This document shows positions 51,401 through 57,754 of a stretch of 64,000 nucleotides of DNA, one piece after another. Origin of the DNA: Tiliqua scincoides (Eukaryota > Chordata > Lepidosauria > Squamata > Scincidae). The notes below the pieces were generated by a model that did no database searches, was not told the DNA's origin, and was given only the letters and a program-made list of their open reading frames with translations. Every line of letters begins with the position of its first letter. Positions within the stretch are counted from its first letter, which is position 1. A program made the translations under genes and the position numbers. Location of the stretch: assembly GCF_035046505.1 (NCBI RefSeq), contig NC_089826.1, positions 80,362,254 through 80,426,253 of the forward strand, read 5' to 3'.

Positions 51401-52154
51401 TGTTACCCTGCACATGCCCAATCTCCTCTGATCTTGGAAGCTAAGCAGGGTCAGGCCTGGTTAGTACTTGAATGGGAGACCGCCTGGGAATACTGGGTGC
51501 TGTAGGCTTATACCATAGTCTTTCCAGACTGACGGTTGCCAACCATCATTTCTATACATGATTGGAGGAGCTTGCTCAGGCTTGCAGGCTCCACACAAAA
51601 TGGATTGCCTGAACTAGGCTAGTTCTGGGGACGGCAAAGAGGCCAGAAAGAATTCTGGGATGTAAAGCAATTCGTATCCCTGTTCAGGCGGCACCGACAG
51701 CTCGGAAATTCTTAACCCTGGGAATTGCACTTAGGAGATGGGAATCCATGCCAAGCCAGGCTCCAGTACCCCCGTTCCCCTACATCAGTGGTGTAGCTGG
51801 GGGGGTCAAAGCCCTAGGTTTTGCAGGGAGCCTCACCGCAGCCTGCAAAATTTAGTGTCCCCCCCTAGCTACACCACTACCTTGCATCCAACAAGGAACG
51901 TCCAAGGAAATTTTTGAGAGCATCAGCAGCAGACGAAGGGGGGGCAGATGAAGGCGGGGGGGGGCAGAAGGTACCTTTGGCTGGAGCAGGCGGGGCCCGA
52001 TCCCGCAGAGCCATAGCAGGCTGGCCGCCCCGAGCCCCAGCCCGAGCCCCAGCAGCACGGCCAGCGCCAGCAAGCCGGGCGAGAGCTGGTCCAGGAGCGC
52101 ACCAAGGGCCAGCTCGATCTGCGGCAGGCAGGGGCCCGGCGGCGTCCCGGCCAT
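24372..52154 (-). CDS. EVC: EVC family gene (EvC ciliary complex subunit 1), complete, 21 coding exons
   Basis: EVC is a single-pass membrane protein at the base of the primary cilium. With EVC2 it binds Smoothened and promotes Hedgehog output, especially in cartilage. Twenty-one coding exons, all GT-AG and in phase, give 982 residues (human: 992 residues and 21 coding exons, recalled). Residues 1-60 hold a short N-terminus and one hydrophobic helix at about 27-50 ([20 protein letters not shown]). Then come the conserved [15 protein letters not shown] (113-127), a Ser-rich linker (about 155-190) and long charged coiled-coil segments from about 205 to 910, including [20 protein letters not shown] and VVESVYV. 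The tail is basic and low-complexity (918-982). The ATG has G at -3 and G at +4. Similarity to human EVC is clear in every exon from 2 on but moderate (my estimate: near half), so orthologue and paralogue cannot be told apart here. No EVC2 exon is visible upstream. Confidence 0.95.
25057..25326. mobile_element. hAT-like palindromic MITE
   Basis: Ends cagcaactttcaacc and gttgaaaatcactg; flanks atctaggg (25049-25056) and atgtaggg (25327-25334), 7 of 8. Same family as 40774-41087. In EVC intron 20. Confidence 0.85.
25341..25497. mobile_element. Harbinger-like MITE
   Basis: gccaaatcctatccaatttt ... ttggaaaggattgggccctt; same family as 20370-20549. Directly right of the hAT at 25057-25326. Confidence 0.6.
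25777..26232. mobile_element. hAT-like non-autonomous element, perfect 8-bp duplication
   Basis: TIRs caggggtgcccaaac and gtttggacacccctg, flanks acctagac at 25769-25776 and 26233-26240, identical. Its duplicated flank ends about 30 nt from the exon 20 donor of EVC. Confidence 0.95.
26272..26383 (-). CDS. EVC: EVC coding exon 20
   Basis: Residues 918-954 plus two bases: a Lys-rich low-complexity tail, [20 protein letters not shown]. Found because exons 19 and 21 need an exon of this phase; the Lys-rich tail agrees with human RTKRKKPLPQERGD (recalled). A hAT element ends about 31 nt past its donor. Confidence 0.82.
27125..27215 (-). mobile_element. L2-like 3' tail, minus orientation
   Basis: Degenerate match to the tail at 44865-44945 (cacttttcaacaaaa type). 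The CR1 fragment starting at 27216 abuts it. Confidence 0.4.
27216..27777 (+). mobile_element. CR1 LINE 3' fragment
   Basis: Covers the last part of the CR1 coding region and the 3' UTR, with several small deletions against the 1-1618 copy. In EVC intron 19, just left of exon 19. Confidence 0.9.
27881..27974 (-). CDS. EVC: EVC coding exon 19
   Basis: Residues 887-917 plus one base, [20 protein letters not shown], close to human [20 protein letters not shown] (recalled). Acceptor cttcag, donor GTGACT. Confidence 0.93.
28673..28799 (-). CDS. EVC: EVC coding exon 18
   Basis: Residues 844-886, [20 protein letters not shown] and [15 protein letters not shown]; same layout as human [20 protein letters not shown] (recalled). 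Phase 0 at its 3' end. Confidence 0.9.
28800..29977. other. EVC intron 17, no recognised element
   Basis: About 1.2 kb of sequence in which no repeat or coding feature could be named. Confidence 0.4.
29978..30071 (-). CDS. EVC: EVC coding exon 17
   Basis: Residues 813-843 plus two bases, [20 protein letters not shown] then DVSSAGQE. The frame is set by the exon 16 phase; weakly conserved linker. Confidence 0.85.
30223..30507. mobile_element. hAT-like non-autonomous element
   Basis: Right end gtttgagagacactg matches the cagtgtttctcaaac family in inverse; flanks atctaact and ttctagct, 6 of 8. Left end decayed. EVC intron 16. Confidence 0.72.
30590..31150. mobile_element. Unassigned old interspersed repeat
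   Basis: Has phrases typical of a widespread reptile repeat (gagaaggccctgttcc; aaatgaaccggcagccggtg) and an A-rich left end. I could not fix the family; L2-like LINE is the best guess. Confidence 0.35.
31353..31488 (-). CDS. EVC: EVC coding exon 16
   Basis: Residues 768-812 plus one base, with [20 protein letters not shown] matching human [20 protein letters not shown] (recalled). Acceptor ttgcag, donor GTAAGG. Confidence 0.96.
31590..31796 (-). CDS. EVC: EVC coding exon 15
   Basis: Residues 699-767, with [20 protein letters not shown] and [20 protein letters not shown], a typical heptad-rich coiled coil. Donor GTATGA. Confidence 0.96.
31898..32390. mobile_element. hAT-like non-autonomous element
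   Basis: Ends cagtggttcctgaag and gtttgggaaacactg; flanks ttctagac (31890-31897) and ctctagac (32391-32398), 7 of 8. EVC intron 14. Confidence 0.87.
32630..32717. repeat. 84-bp palindromic MITE, copy
   Basis: cccaatcctatgcatgtcta ... gcagataggattgcagcc. EVC intron 14. Confidence 0.7.
33025..33505. mobile_element. hAT-like non-autonomous element
   Basis: Ends cagtgattcccaaac and gtttgggaaccactg; flanks atctaaat (33017-33024) and atctaagt (33506-33513), 7 of 8. Contains a further inner palindrome around 33205-33305. EVC intron 14, about 80 nt past the exon 14 donor. Confidence 0.9.
33588..33798 (-). CDS. EVC: EVC coding exon 14
   Basis: Residues 628-698 with [14 protein letters not shown] and [13 protein letters not shown]. 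Open reading continues past the donor GTGCTC; the cut was placed there because it gives the same spacing as human EVC (25 residues from the QW to the QQTR). Confidence 0.93.
34984..35103 (-). mobile_element. CR1 3' end, short copy
   Basis: About 120 nt of CR1 3' UTR in minus orientation, directly followed by a second, longer CR1 copy in the same orientation. Confidence 0.88.
35124..35530 (-). mobile_element. CR1 LINE 3' fragment
   Basis: C-terminal coding end ([10 protein letters not shown] and [18 protein letters not shown] on the minus strand) and the 3' UTR. In EVC intron 13. Confidence 0.9.
35888..35997 (-). CDS. EVC: EVC coding exon 13
   Basis: Residues 592-627 plus two bases, ending [10 protein letters not shown] (human VLGRLGGLTEE, recalled). 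Acceptor attag, donor GTAAGT. Confidence 0.9.
36394..36838. mobile_element. Tigger-like non-autonomous element
   Basis: Left end tagcccctcccacatttgcg and right end ggatatagggggactactgta are imperfect inverted repeats at TA sites. In EVC intron 12. Confidence 0.45.
37079..37291 (-). CDS. EVC: EVC coding exon 12
   Basis: Residues 521-591 with [20 protein letters not shown], matching human [20 protein letters not shown] (recalled). Acceptor ttccag, donor GTACAG. Confidence 0.96.
37744..37994. mobile_element. hAT-like palindromic MITE (CAGTGGTATATCTAG type)
   Basis: Nearly complete palindrome: gtgcaaagcactaaattttg on the left returns inverted as caaaacttagtgctttgcac on the right. Flanks actgcgac and actgtgat, 6 of 8 with both changes of the CpG-decay kind. 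EVC intron 11. Confidence 0.8.
38713..39121. other. Unassigned sequence before a CR1 fragment
   Basis: Moderately GC-rich, with a small hairpin (gctacccaacccaccatgtg / ctggctgggtagcc). No family recognised. It abuts the CR1 copy at 39122. Confidence 0.3.
39122..39519 (+). mobile_element. CR1 LINE 3' fragment
   Basis: Same C-terminal end and 3' UTR as the other copies, ending ttatgttcttat. In EVC intron 11, about 200 nt left of exon 11. Confidence 0.9.
39719..39817 (-). CDS. EVC: EVC coding exon 11
   Basis: Residues 488-520, [20 protein letters not shown] and then EAVSDLYK; aligns to human [20 protein letters not shown] (recalled). Acceptor ttttag, donor GTGTCA. Confidence 0.9.
40135..40283 (-). 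CDS. EVC: EVC coding exon 10
   Basis: Residues 438-487, [14 protein letters not shown] and then a Lys/Glu-rich helical stretch ending LDAFLK. Intron 9, just upstream of it, is mostly two hAT elements. Confidence 0.92.
40405..40765. mobile_element. hAT-like non-autonomous element (left of a pair)
   Basis: Begins cagtgtttctcaaactg and ends gagaatcactg. Flanks gtctagat (40397-40404) and gtccagac (40766-40773), 6 of 8. EVC intron 9. Confidence 0.82.
40774..41087. mobile_element. hAT-like palindromic MITE (right of a pair)
   Basis: Ends cagtgatttccaac and gttgaaaatcgctg; long inner arms (gggcaactgtctgtagtaac / gttactacagacagttgtcc). Flanks gtccagac (shared with the left element) and gtctggac. 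EVC intron 9. Confidence 0.85.
41179..41395 (-). CDS. EVC: EVC coding exon 9
   Basis: Residues 366-437 plus one base, with [20 protein letters not shown] aligning to human [20 protein letters not shown] (recalled). Acceptor tttcag, donor GTAAGT. Confidence 0.95.
41396..42377. other. EVC intron 8
   Basis: Contains inverted and direct repeats of gcaaagaccttcaaaatagt and ctttaaagggctc (41758-42005), a compact foldback resembling the Tigger-like scraps; no gene. Confidence 0.4.
42378..42536 (-). CDS. EVC: EVC coding exon 8
   Basis: Residues 313-365, starting [18 protein letters not shown]. Helical, charged and probably coiled coil. Acceptor tcccag, donor GTAAAG. Confidence 0.94.
42537..43866. 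other. EVC intron 7, no gene
   Basis: Contains a C-rich stretch (42940-43030) and a Tigger-like scrap near 43690-43790. The inverse phrases around 43070-43160 show no open homology. Confidence 0.4.
43867..44004 (-). CDS. EVC: EVC coding exon 7
   Basis: Residues 267-312 with [20 protein letters not shown] and [13 protein letters not shown], strongly matching human [20 protein letters not shown] (recalled). Phase 0 at both ends. Confidence 0.96.
44865..44945 (-). mobile_element. L2-like 3' tail, minus orientation
   Basis: Holds accgcttttcaacaaaaagt, the inverse of the tail at 8130-8165, next to a CAA-rich run. Short and 5'-truncated. Confidence 0.5.
45786..45867 (+). mobile_element. CR1 3' UTR stub
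   Basis: Last ~80 nt of the CR1 3' UTR only; a heavily 5'-truncated insertion in EVC intron 6. Confidence 0.8.
46569..46667 (-). CDS. EVC: EVC coding exon 6
   Basis: Residues 234-266, with [20 protein letters not shown] followed by [10 protein letters not shown]. Acceptor aaacag, donor GTAAGT, phase 0 at both ends. Confidence 0.92.
46927..47011 (-). CDS. EVC: EVC coding exon 5
   Basis: Residues 205-233, [20 protein letters not shown] and then ELRKEKYV; matches VDVDLCIYSLHLKDLLHLD of human EVC (recalled). Donor GTAGGT. Confidence 0.94.
47785..48017 (-). CDS. EVC: EVC coding exon 4
   Basis: Residues 128-204 plus two bases. Begins [20 protein letters not shown] and goes on into a Ser-rich stretch and FPEVLTCDV. 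The codon for Val205 is split GT|A, which selects donor GTAAGT over a GTGTAA two bases earlier. Confidence 0.95.
48290..48413. mobile_element. hAT-like MITE, partial
   Basis: Right half of the 40774-41087 family (gatggttgccctaaaaacgg ... ttgaaaatcgttgctg). EVC intron 3. Confidence 0.6.
48834..48917 (-). CDS. EVC: EVC coding exon 3
   Basis: Residues 100-127 with [15 protein letters not shown], almost the same as human [15 protein letters not shown] (recalled). The best single diagnostic exon of the gene. Acceptor ttgcag, donor GTAAGA. Confidence 0.96.
48965..49300. mobile_element. hAT-like element, decayed ends
   Basis: Resembles the cagtgtttctcaaac family (ctgtgtttctcaac ... gttaagaaatgctg) with the internal phrase tggtggtatttccactag, but no clear duplication. 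EVC intron 2. A related stub begins at 45566. Confidence 0.55.
49589..49990. mobile_element. Tigger-like remnant
   Basis: Left part acaggtcttgcctgattccg then gtggatatcaaatcagtgg, and the second phrase recurs at 49933-49954. In EVC intron 2; a tandem gtcaccccagaattg motif lies between. Confidence 0.35.
50431..50547 (-). CDS. EVC: EVC coding exon 2
   Basis: Residues 61-99, beginning [11 protein letters not shown] and ending TGMATEM, donor GTATGA. The acceptor is a tandem ccagCAG, so the exon may also start at 50544, leaving out Gln61. Conservation is weak, as expected for the linker behind the membrane helix. Confidence 0.82.
51395..51545 (+). mobile_element. 5S rRNA-derived SINE, copy 1
   Basis: Core 51417-51509 is strongly 5S-like: ctgatcttggaagctaagca ... 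gggagaccgcctgggaatac ... gggtgctgtaggc, i.e. box A, IE and box C. The 5' end (gcaactgttaccctgcacat) differs from true 5S, and a non-5S tail (gactgacggttgccaacca) follows. Shares both ends with the copy at 56745-56890. In EVC intron 1. Confidence 0.85.
51975..52154 (-). CDS. EVC: EVC coding exon 1 (membrane anchor)
   Basis: Residues 1-60, ending RLLQPK before donor GTACCT. Contains the only transmembrane helix, about residues 27-50, very rich in Leu and Gly as in human EVC. Lies in a strongly GC-rich, CpG-rich stretch. Confidence 0.9.
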
Positions 52155-52825
52155 GGCAGCAGCGGTGGAGACTCCTCGGCAGTCAGTGCCTCCCGGGGCT
52201 CACTCCCGAGGAAGCGCGTCCGGACCCCGGAGAGCGCGGACGGGCGCCGTCGGAAGCATCTCTCCCCGGGAGCGCCCCGATCCTGGGGGCCGCCTGGGCA
52301 GGCTGGCAGGACAGGCGTCTCCCGGGCGGGCTCGGCTGTCCCGGCCGCTCCGAGGAAGGAGGAGCGGAGAAGCCTCCCCCGCCTCGGCCCCTCCCTGCGC
52401 CCCGCGGTGGGCCGGCCTTGCGCTGCAACCTGAGCCGCTCGCCTTCGGAGAGCCGCTGGAGGCGGAGCGCCTGGCCGCGCCTCGCCCACCCTCCTCGGTG
52501 GGGCGACCCGACCGCCTCGCGGCAACTGGGCCCGGGCCCGGGCCCGGGCTGGCAACCCTGCGCACACTCTGCCGGGCGCCGCCGGGCTGCGCGCTGCGCT
52601 GTGCGAGCCGAGCCGAGCTCTGAGTGAGAGCGAGTGGAGAGCCCGGCGCGTCACTGGAAGCGTCATGCGGGGGCTTCTCCCGGGCGCCTGGCTGCGCGAG
52701 GGCGTCGCTTCCGCACGTCCGGGGGACGCCCGCCGCGGCCGGCCATGCCGAGCGCCTCTCGCGGGGAGAGCGGGCGGAAGAGCCCCCCCCGGCTGCCCGG
52801 CGCTGCTGCCCGTGTTTTTGCCTCT

Positions 52826-53048
52826 GCGCATGGCAAGAGTGCCAGGGCTGGGACGCTGCTGCCCAGGCTTTTCCTCCCAGGCCTCTGCGCGTGCCAAGAG
52901 TGCCAGGGCTGGGACGCTGCTGCCCAGGCTTCTGCGCGTGGCAAGAGTGCCGGGGTTGGGACGCTGCCGCCCAGGCTTTTTCCTCCCAGGCCTCTGCGCA
53001 TGGCAAGAGTGCCAGGGCTGGGACGCTGCTGCCCAGGCTTTTTCCTCC
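52826..53048. repeat. GC-rich minisatellite upstream of EVC
   Basis: Four copies of a ~62-bp unit (gcaagagtgccagggctggg ... acgctgctgcccaggct), the second shortened to about 47 bp. The regular spacing keeps long chance reading frames open on both strands. Confidence 0.9.
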
Positions 53049-53504
53049 GGTGGGAGGGGTCTCCAGCCTTGCTGCACGTGGCTTGGCAGAGCCAGGACTC
53101 TGGTGGGGAGGTTGCAACAGGAGAAGAGAGCCCTTGCCAGGAGGGGGCTGGTTGCCCCCCAGCTCAGGGCTCCTCTCAGATCGATCAGATGCACCACTTG
53201 ACCGCTGCCTCTTCTCCGCCTGAATAGGCAGGTCAACTCAGAAGTCAGTAGGATACCCTCCCAGGATAGTCCTCCACCTAGAGGACTGCAGCAGCCAGAG
53301 CCCCTACTGGTGCCAGCCCCAACCTCGGTCCCCCTCGCCGGCTTATGATCCTGCTGCACTTCCGGGGAATATCGGTGAAGGTCTCCCTCCTGAGAAAGGT
53401 CTGGCCAGGAGTCTCCTCTGGGAAGTGGCCTCGATCCACCCGCAGTCAGGCCGGCAGGAGACTCATCTGCAGCGCTGGAGGTTTCCAGGGGGCTCCCGGA
53501 CTCA

Positions 53505-53591
53505 CAGCCCAGTCCTATGCATGTCTTTTCAAAGTTAGTCCCATTACAGTCAATGAGGCTTACTCCCAGGAAAGTGCATAGGATTGCAGCC
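53505..53591. mobile_element. 87-bp palindromic MITE with TCA duplication
   Basis: cagcccagtcctatgcat ... gtgcataggattgcagcc, flanked by TCA at 53502-53504 and 53592-53594. Intergenic EVC-CLRN2. Confidence 0.72.
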
Positions 53592-54410
53592 TCAGCCACA
53601 CGATGTCAGGCTGCTGGGGAGAAGGGGCCACGGGAAGAGCCTCAGTCCGAGTTGCACCCCCCCCCCAGCCTGGGGGAGAGAAGAGGGTCAGCCCTCAGAA
53701 GCCCACAGAGCCTGGGATCTGGGCGGGAGGACAAGGGGGCCAAGCCGGCTGGAGGAGATGCGTCCCCCCATCCCACCTGCACTAGGTCTTCCATGATGCT
53801 CTGCCACGAGTCCTTCCTCTGGGCGGACCAGCACTAATTTGGTGCAATGCCAGTGTTGGTGTTTCACCTGGCCACTACTATGGCTTCCAAAAAGTCAAAG
53901 AAAGCAAAAAGAAAATTAGTGGGGGATTAGATAAAACAGAGCATGATAAGATAGAGGCATTACTAGAGGCAGTGCCACCCAGGGCAGTGATGTCATGACA
54001 ACACTGAGTGACATCATGACATCACTTCCGGTTCTCCTGGCGGAGGAGGCAGTGGTGGCGAGTTGGCTGCCGCCCCCATTCCTTCTCCTTTAGAGGCTCT
54101 CATTTAGTCTCAAAAGGAGAAGGAACTGGGGCTGGCAGCCAGATTGCCAAGTCACAAAAACATGAGGAGGAGGTGGTGGCCTCTACATACTTGTGACTAC
54201 GGTTTGTGCCACTGCTGCTTCTTTCATCGTTGTCATCTTGGTGGGGCCTCACAGGGCATCTCTTTCTTACCTGGTATCCCAACTGCCTTCACTTGCTGCA
54301 CTACTGCGATGGGGTGCTTTGTCTTTTCCTCCCATTGATTTTCTTGACATCCATCCTGATGGAGAGGCATGGAGAGTTTGAAAGTTTGCTCCCTACTTTA
54401 TAATTTAGTT

Positions 54411-55171
54411 CAGTGATCCCCAAACTGTGGGTCAGGACCCACTGGTGGATCGCAATCTGATTTTTGGTGGGTCCCCAAAGGGTGATGGAAAAATCAGCTA
54501 ACTCATTGCCTTAAGCCCTTAGGCCAGGGCTGTCTAAACTTTTTGGCAGGAGGGCCCCATCATCTCTCTGACATCGTGTCAGGGGCTGAGAAAAAAAAGA
54601 ATTAATGTATATTTAAAATTTTAATTTATGTAAATAAGTGTATTAGAGATGGAACTTCCATGAATGAATGAAGGTCTTGCGCAAAGCAAAGCCGGCCTTT
54701 GCAGCAAACAGTGCAGGGAGCCCTCGGCCCACAGCTTGCACAAGAGGTTGAACAGTCGGCCCTTGCACGGAGAGCAGTCACATCAGACAGTGTGGGCTCC
54801 AGCAAGTCTCCAGGGGGCCAGAGGCTCATTGGAGACTGGGGGCTCCCTGCAGGCCAGATTGGGGGTTCCCAAGGGCCACAAATGGCCCCCAGAACGGGGT
54901 TTGGGCACCCCTGCCTTAGCCTATTCAAAAATCGGATACTGTGCCTGCTAATTACCCTGCAAAGAGCTCGTCTCCTGCAGTTTCCAAGCATGTGTAAATA
55001 TAGGGAGATAAATGTTTAACATTCTTTTTTCTGGTTATCATGTAAGTAGTATATATAAGAATATTTTTTCTTTCTAGATCTCCTTTTTAAAAGTCTAGTA
55101 GACCTAGGTGGGTCCCAATAGAGTGTCATAAAAAAAGTGGGTCCTGGTGCTACAAAGTTTGGGAACCACTG
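54411..55171. mobile_element. hAT-like element, host of a nested hAT
   Basis: Ends cagtgatccccaaactg and gtttgggaaccactg; flanks atttagtt (54403-54410) and ttttagtt (55172-55179), 7 of 8. Interrupted by 54525-54913. Confidence 0.87.
54525..54913. mobile_element. hAT-like element nested in another hAT
   Basis: Ends cagggctgtctaaac and gtttgggcacccctg; flanks ccttaggc (54517-54524) and ccttagcc (54914-54921), 7 of 8. Same family as 25777-26232. Confidence 0.9.
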
Positions 55172-55179
55172 TTTTAGTT

Positions 55180-56732
55180 TTTCTTACTAAAGGTATGCCT
55201 CTTCTTTGGCTTTTGGGGTTTTCTTTCTTCCTAATGGTCTACCTTGACTACATGCAATTTTTATAATAAATGTAGGTTTTCATAAATTTTAATAAACAAG
55301 TGTCTTTAATACTGTCTCATCATACATCACTTGTCACTTGACCTCTGATCATTACAAGCATTGGCAAGGCAAACTACCAATTCCATATACAGGCTTCATT
55401 CAGTTGAAGGTTAGTGTTTTTGAGCTCCACTGATTTCAATTTTAAAAAAGAAAAAAAATCAAAGCCAATGTTAATAACAATGCTTATATAGTACTTTCAG
55501 TTAGGTTCAAAGTAATTCACATACTTACCTTAGTAATACTTACAACAACCCCTAATTTACAGTCCTGGGTGGGGACCTCTGCAAAACAGAGGTAAGTTTT
55601 GAACTGGGTGCCTCCTGGTTCACACCTCTGACTGTTAGCCATGAAGCCACCAAAACTAAACTGTCCCACTGAAATCAAAGTGCTTAACTGTGGCTGGATC
55701 ATGTCCATCATCTTTTTGCATTGTTATACATTAGACCCTCTAGCAATAATTATCAAGACACCCGGTCACTAAGTAACATGCATCAGGGCTGTCCTAAAGC
55801 AAGCTGAAAGAGTTCCAGGTGCATCTGCAACTCATACCCATCTGACTATGAGGAAGATATACTAGCCTCATTTCTGCATGTTTTAGCAAAACTCAGCCTG
55901 ACCCAACTCAAAAGGTAAAGGAGTGGAATTTCAGGGGCACCAGGTAAATTAGAAACATGCACTTGATTACTGCCCATGTAGATCCTTGGGACGAAACCAT
56001 CCATGGTGGTTGCAGGTGTGTTTCACGCCTCCCATTTTTCCAGCTGCTACCTTTTTTTTTGCACACTTTTGTTCCATTTACTTGAATGATCAGGCCAAAG
56101 GGACTCGTATTGGGAAACTCCAAGCAGGAAACAATTTTTTTCCCCCTTGTCCCAGAGCCTTGGAGAGAAGCAGGTCTGGTAGCTTCCCAATCTTTGCATC
56201 TTCTCAAGGGGATGTAACAGCAAAATGTTTAAAGATAAAGCACGGTTGTCCTCCCCACATACAACATGATGGGGCAAGCAGATGTATGCATGCCAGAACC
56301 AGAATACAGTTTTGCTTAGGGTTGCAAAATAGATGGTGCTCAGCAAACCCTGTGGAAAGATCTTTTAAATAAAGCAGAAACTTGCATCTTCATTCATTTT
56401 TTGCTGCTTCTCATAATTTGCAAAGCTCCCCCTAAGGACCAAACTAGGCATTACATTAAGCACAGTCTGTCCAGCCGCACACTTGGATTTTCCACTTTTA
56501 AATTGGTGGGGGATCCATATTGCAACTGAGAGGAGACTTTAACCCTTTGCCCCCACCTGATTACCCCTCTGCAGTTACCATTGGACCAGGAAGAAAAACT
56601 CCTATTGGCATAAGTGGGAGCTTTCTTCCTAGGGCAAATAGCAGCTATGACCTCCCACCCCAGCTGGGTCAGGACCAGAGAGAGGACAAGGGCTCTTACA
56701 CCCTGCCATAGTCCCAATCCATAATAGCCTAC
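55180..56732. other. EVC-CLRN2 intergenic, unassigned
   Basis: No repeat family or exon could be named; no EVC2-like reading frame was found on either strand. Confidence 0.4.
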
Positions 56733-56744
56733 TCCATGCATTCT

Positions 56745-56890
56745 GGTTGGTTGGCAACCTTCAGTCTCGAAAGACGATGGTATAAGCTTACAGCACCCAG
56801 TATTCCCAGGCGGTCTCCCATCCAAGAACTAGCCACGCCTGACCCTGCTTAGCTTCCGAGATCAGACATGTGCAGGGTAACAGTTGCTGG
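56745..56890 (-). mobile_element. 5S rRNA-derived SINE, copy 2, with perfect 12-bp target duplication
   Basis: Same 5S-derived head and tail as copy 1 but in minus orientation. Flanked by tccatgcattct at 56733-56744 and again at 56891-56902, a perfect duplication that marks a retroposed insertion. Tail ends ...ggttgccaaccaacc. Confidence 0.92.
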
Positions 56891-57525
56891 TCCATGCATT
56901 CTACTTAACAAGGAAAAAAGAAGCAAGAAGTAGCCTTTACTTTCCCTTTAACCTTCAGAAGCTTATGACACATCCTCCACATGACTATACCATATCAGAA
57001 GGCGAGATTGCACATCTCAATGCTTGCCCACATCGAAAACACCTTGCACATGCAATGCTAGCATGATGGGTCTCCAGCTTAATGGTCTTCTTTCCAACAT
57101 GCTCACTTTGCACATGCAGGTTTATACAAGAGCCCTCTTACCTATTAGCTTTGTGGATTTTAGTATCTGCAGACGCCCAGCCCATGGCTGGAGGAACACT
57201 TTCCAGACATGACTGGAAGCACCTTCCGATCATATCCATAGGTGTTCTGAGACCCTCCAGTCACGGATTGTCTGCGGAATTTGGAATCTGGGGGGGGGGG
57301 TCCTGGAATAGATCCTCTACTGAGCGCCCACTGTATGTGAGAGAGTCCTCAAAAAGCCCAGCCTCTACCCCCCTGCATTCTGAGTTGGAATCATCCTAAG
57401 AAGCCTATACCATGTACATTTCTGAAAGCGATGCATCAGCTTTAATTAAGTAGCAAAAGTATAAATTACCCATTGTGCAGCATATTGCGCCTGAGGTAAA
57501 CTTCATCCCAAGGCTGGCTCTAGAA

Positions 57526-57754
57526 GAGCGGTTTTCAACCTCTGTGTCACGGCACATTGGTGTGCCATGAACGGTCCCCAAGTGTGCCACAGGAGTTTGG
57601 GGGAGGGTTATTTATTAGTAGGGCCATTTGGGGATGTAAGCCCCCCTGCCGGCAGTGCAGTGTGCCTTGTCAATGGTCGAAAACAGATGGGGAGCCTTGA
57701 CAATTTTAGCGCTTTGTCCTTGTGCTGTGAGATGAAAACGGTAAAAAATCGCTG
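57526..57754. mobile_element. hAT-like MITE, perfect 8-bp duplication
   Basis: Ends gagcggttttcaacc and gtaaaaaatcgctg; flanks ctctagaa at 57518-57525 and 57755-57762, identical. About 310 bp from the CLRN2 stop. Confidence 0.88.

Larger units (their letters stand above)
51900..53240. promoter_or_regulatory. CpG-rich island over EVC exon 1 and upstream
   Basis: Dense C+G with many CpG, covering EVC exon 1 and about 1 kb upstream; a likely promoter region for the minus-strand EVC gene. In mammals the same island also drives EVC2 outward, but no EVC2 exon was seen here. The outer part is a minisatellite. Confidence 0.7.

Noticed and set aside
51417-51509. A functional 5S rRNA gene
   Set aside because: The 5' end differs from 5S and the same altered ends occur in the second copy, so this is a SINE.
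51923-53599. Open frame of 558 codons on the minus strand, and 150-300 codon frames on both strands here
   Set aside because: They lie in a CpG island plus a 62-bp minisatellite, where stops are rare by composition. The frame contains EVC exon 1 in frame but runs through its splice donor; the rest shows no known domain.
55180-57515. Possible EVC2 exons between EVC and CLRN2
   Set aside because: Frames on both strands were read; none resembles EVC2 or any family I know.
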